Of a DNA stretch of 64,000 nt, positions 61,759 through 64,000 are shown in pieces. Position 1 is the first letter of the stretch; each line of letters begins with the position of its first letter. The notes under the pieces are model-generated. The model worked only from the letters and a program-made list of their open reading frames with translations, ran no database searches and was not told where the DNA came from. The stretch lies in the NCBI GenBank assembly GCA_020726505.1, contig JAHLEZ010000015.1, positions 1,302,001-1,366,000 on the forward strand, given 5' to 3'. The DNA comes from Leptodontidium sp. MPI-SDFR-AT-0119 (taxonomy: Eukaryota; Ascomycota; Leotiomycetes; Helotiales; Leptodontidiaceae). The translations under genes and the position numbers were made by a program.

Positions 61759-63456
61759 TGTTCCGGTACTTATGAGCTATCTTTCTATGAGGCTCTTGAC
61801 ATGTCACCCTGCACCAAGAGGCAGTTGACAGTCTGGTGCGCCCACACCCATCTTTTGAAAAGCCAGATCCAGAAGGATTGGGGTAAGCCGTGATTGGAGA
61901 TGCTCACAGCTCTTATCATCTGGCGGCACAGCGCTGCATGAGGTTTTGAGACTCGAGCCAGTTGGGATGGGGGCCAAGACATAGAGGAAGCTCAGTCGAC
62001 ATGTCGCTCTCAGCTGGGGGACAACCAAGCCGGCTGAAGCGCTACAAACGTGAGCCATCCAGGTTTGCTTCTTCCAAGACTAGATCTACCTCCGGTGCCA
62101 AAAACTCTGCATGGGGAAGGAGGGGGTTTACAAGGCAGATTTCAGTTAGCTTTCGAGCGAGGATGATAACTGTGCTCATTTCGAAAGCGGCGCTGGTACT
62201 ATGGAGTAACCAACCAACATAGAGGTCCTGGGAAAGGAAGGCTGCCTAAGAAGTGCAGTGTACCCCCCGGTCTAATTGCCTGACTCTGGCGATGATACAT
62301 TTGCTGCTCTTACTTGCGGGACTTCGATTAACATTAAACTTGTTAGAGGACTTCGTTTCAATTTTCTCATGTCTTGACTAGACGATTAAATTCGAAAATC
62401 AACGCTTGAAATATTAGAAAGAAATGTGCTGAAAGCACGCTAGAAATTAGCGACCAAGCCGAGAGAATCACGCCAATTTTGGTTCAATGTGTCAATACCG
62501 AAGGTCCTGCTAAGAAAGGAGTGCTCAGTCTGTTGGACTTTTTGCATAATTTGCCTTAGTAATCATGCATTCTCCCTTTAGATGATGTGTGAAGACGTGT
62601 TGGAAGTTGGTAGTTTTTCCACACTTACAGTGCTGCTAGCGCCAAAGTTGCTGAGAGTGCCAGGATTCTCCGGCTAAATTGTAATCAAAGAAGTGATAGA
62701 AACAGAGCGCTCTAATTTCCAGTTGAAGCTTGCAATTCCCTGCTCGTGAAAGTAAACAAAACTTACGGTGTTCGAGGCTGAACTACATTTCTAGCTGAGG
62801 TTCGTTGTAGTCTCATCAATCCGAAAAGTATTTAGGATGCGATAGGTAAGTTCACCATGCGATGTACACATTACCTTTGAAATGTTTTTTTGGGTACAAA
62901 TAAGGTCATTGATGTCTAGGAGAGGGATTTTTTCTGGGATAAGATTATAATACCAAGACAAATTCTGAAGGCATTTGCAACCGAGTAGAAAAAGCGTCAA
63001 GATCAACTTGCGAAATGTAAACAAAAGAGTTATGAACGGTGAACCGGGAACTACCGACTAAGATAACCTTTCCATCAGAAGATTAAATTCTGCGAGTTAC
63101 AAAAGGCAAAATTAATGGCTAGAGGACGGTGAGGTTAGCGTTATAAGACTAACAATTTAGGAAGGAGAGATAAAGCATTGTAATAATATTTTAGTAGTGG
63201 ACTTGACCTGGCACCTTCCTTCAACTCATTGATTTCTAAGTGGGTGCGAAAGACCACCTGCTCCTTCTAAAAACAAACCACGAAACATTGAGCTTCGCCA
63301 AGCTCTTGCCTATTTGGCAAAATAGACTTATATTAGAGCAGAATAGTTTTCTAGATGTTTCTTTCATCTCCAACTCATCCTCTGCCGAACTTCAATTCCC
63401 AGTTTCCCGTCTCCCTCAAATACAACCCAGTGATAACCCGAGGCGACTCGGACAAC
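61759..63456. other. Intergenic, 1.7 kb, divergent, no gene seen
   Basis: Between the starts of the DUF3176 gene (-) and the F-box-like gene (+). Frames at 61785-62222 translate to unstructured sequence and lie in the promoter of the membrane-protein gene. 62300-63230 is AT-rich with many stops on all frames. No RNA gene or repeat was recognised. Confidence 0.4.
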
Positions 63457-64000
63457 ATGTCTCCACGAACACTCCTGCTACGACTGCCGGTTGAGATAAG
63501 ACTGAAGATCTACCACGATGTTTTCTCATCAGTCTCTCTTACGTTCATGGAACCAAATTCCCCCGCCCCAGAAACCGACCTGAGCCAAACACCAAACGCT
63601 CTCAGCCTCCTCCTTGCCTGTCAACAAATACATAGCGAAACAAAACACGTTTGGCTGAACCGTGTCTCCTTCGAATTCCACAACCTAGAGATCATGATGA
63701 ACACCTTCTCCAAACTTCCAGATTCCATCCTCTCGCAGATCCGTCACGTTTTGCTAGCTAAAGCCTCGATCCTCATCCTTCCCACTTCGGATCTCCCATA
63801 TGGTCGGTTGTTTACTCTTGCTTCGATTTTCAAACTCTTGCCCACCATGTCTCTCGATGTCCTCACCGCGATTGGCATGTCCGACGGCGAGGATTCTTAC
63901 TTAACTTTGAACGATTTGGTCAAATATGGAACCGGTTGGAAGGAATTGCGCTTTGCTACTGCACAATCGTCTATGCTCGGGTTTGAGAATGGGGAACAGT
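63457..64000 (+). CDS. F-box-like (2EXR-type) protein, C-terminus beyond the window
   Basis: ATG at 63457; the frame is open to the last base (181 codons). The start, SPRTLLLRLPVEIRLKIYHDVF, has the LPxEIRxxIY F-box/2EXR pattern common in fungal proteins. Next comes NALSLLLACQQIHSETKHVWLNRVSFEFHN, the usual second half of that domain (L-L-x-C-x-Q-I-x-x-E). A following region (KLPDSILSQIRHVLLAKASILIL) resembles the strand that runs after it in this group. F-box proteins recruit substrates to SCF ubiquitin ligases, but many 2EXR-type fungal proteins have no known partner. The remainder of the protein, and any intron, lies outside the window. Confidence 0.75.
   Translation, partial: MSPRTLLLRLPVEIRLKIYHDVFSSVSLTFMEPNSPAPETDLSQTPNALSLLLACQQIHSETKHVWLNRVSFEFHNLEIMMNTFSKLPDSILSQIRHVLLAKASILILPTSDLPYGRLFTLASIFKLLPTMSLDVLTAIGMSDGEDSYLTLNDLVKYGTGWKELRFATAQSSMLGFENGEQ

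Overview
The window is from a filamentous ascomycete (Pezizomycotina). Genes are split by short introns of about 45-75 bases that start with GTAAGT or GTATGT-type donors and often carry a CTAAC-type branch site. The families present are typical of moulds: a Zn2Cys6 regulator, Snt2, a KipA-type kinesin, CYP51, DUF3176 and a cysteine-rich GPI protein. A leotiomycete is my best guess at class, but the sequence does not prove it. I see no rRNA, tRNA, CRISPR array, intact transposon or virus. Exon boundaries below were worked out by hand from splice sites and reading-frame phase.

Left third (1-24 kb): a Zn2Cys6 transcription factor cut by the left edge (-); a small conserved-looking protein (-); a GNAT acetyltransferase (+); a large Snt2-type chromatin reader with BAH, PHD, SANT and extended-PHD modules (-); a HELQ/POLQ-class repair helicase with ten exons (+); a small membrane protein (-); an acidic protein with internal repeats (+); a 532-residue serine-rich protein (-); and an aminoglycoside-phosphotransferase-like gene broken by a stop codon and a frameshift (+).

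Middle (23-43 kb): a divergent pair made of an SDR of the 2-deoxy-gluconate dehydrogenase type and a zinc polyol dehydrogenase, plausibly a small carbon-catabolic unit; a type II membrane fucosyltransferase-like protein; a Kip2/KipA kinesin-7 set between two gene-poor stretches of about 3.7 kb; then an STK19 homologue and a histidine phosphatase divergent from each other.

Right third (43-64 kb): a long leader and a three-finger C2H2 regulator; a co-oriented block of DGAT2 (storage lipid), CYP51 (ergosterol) and an IZH3-like PAQR receptor (sterol/zinc homeostasis in yeast); a secreted GPI-anchored cysteine-rich protein; a DUF3176 membrane protein that may have exonised an intron; and the start of an F-box-like gene cut by the right edge.

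Nothing here clearly forms a wholly new system. The best leads are the decaying APH-like gene, the possible intron exonisation, the SDR/polyol dehydrogenase pair, the internal-repeat protein, the DGAT2-CYP51-IZH3 block, and short palindromic words that recur only between genes.
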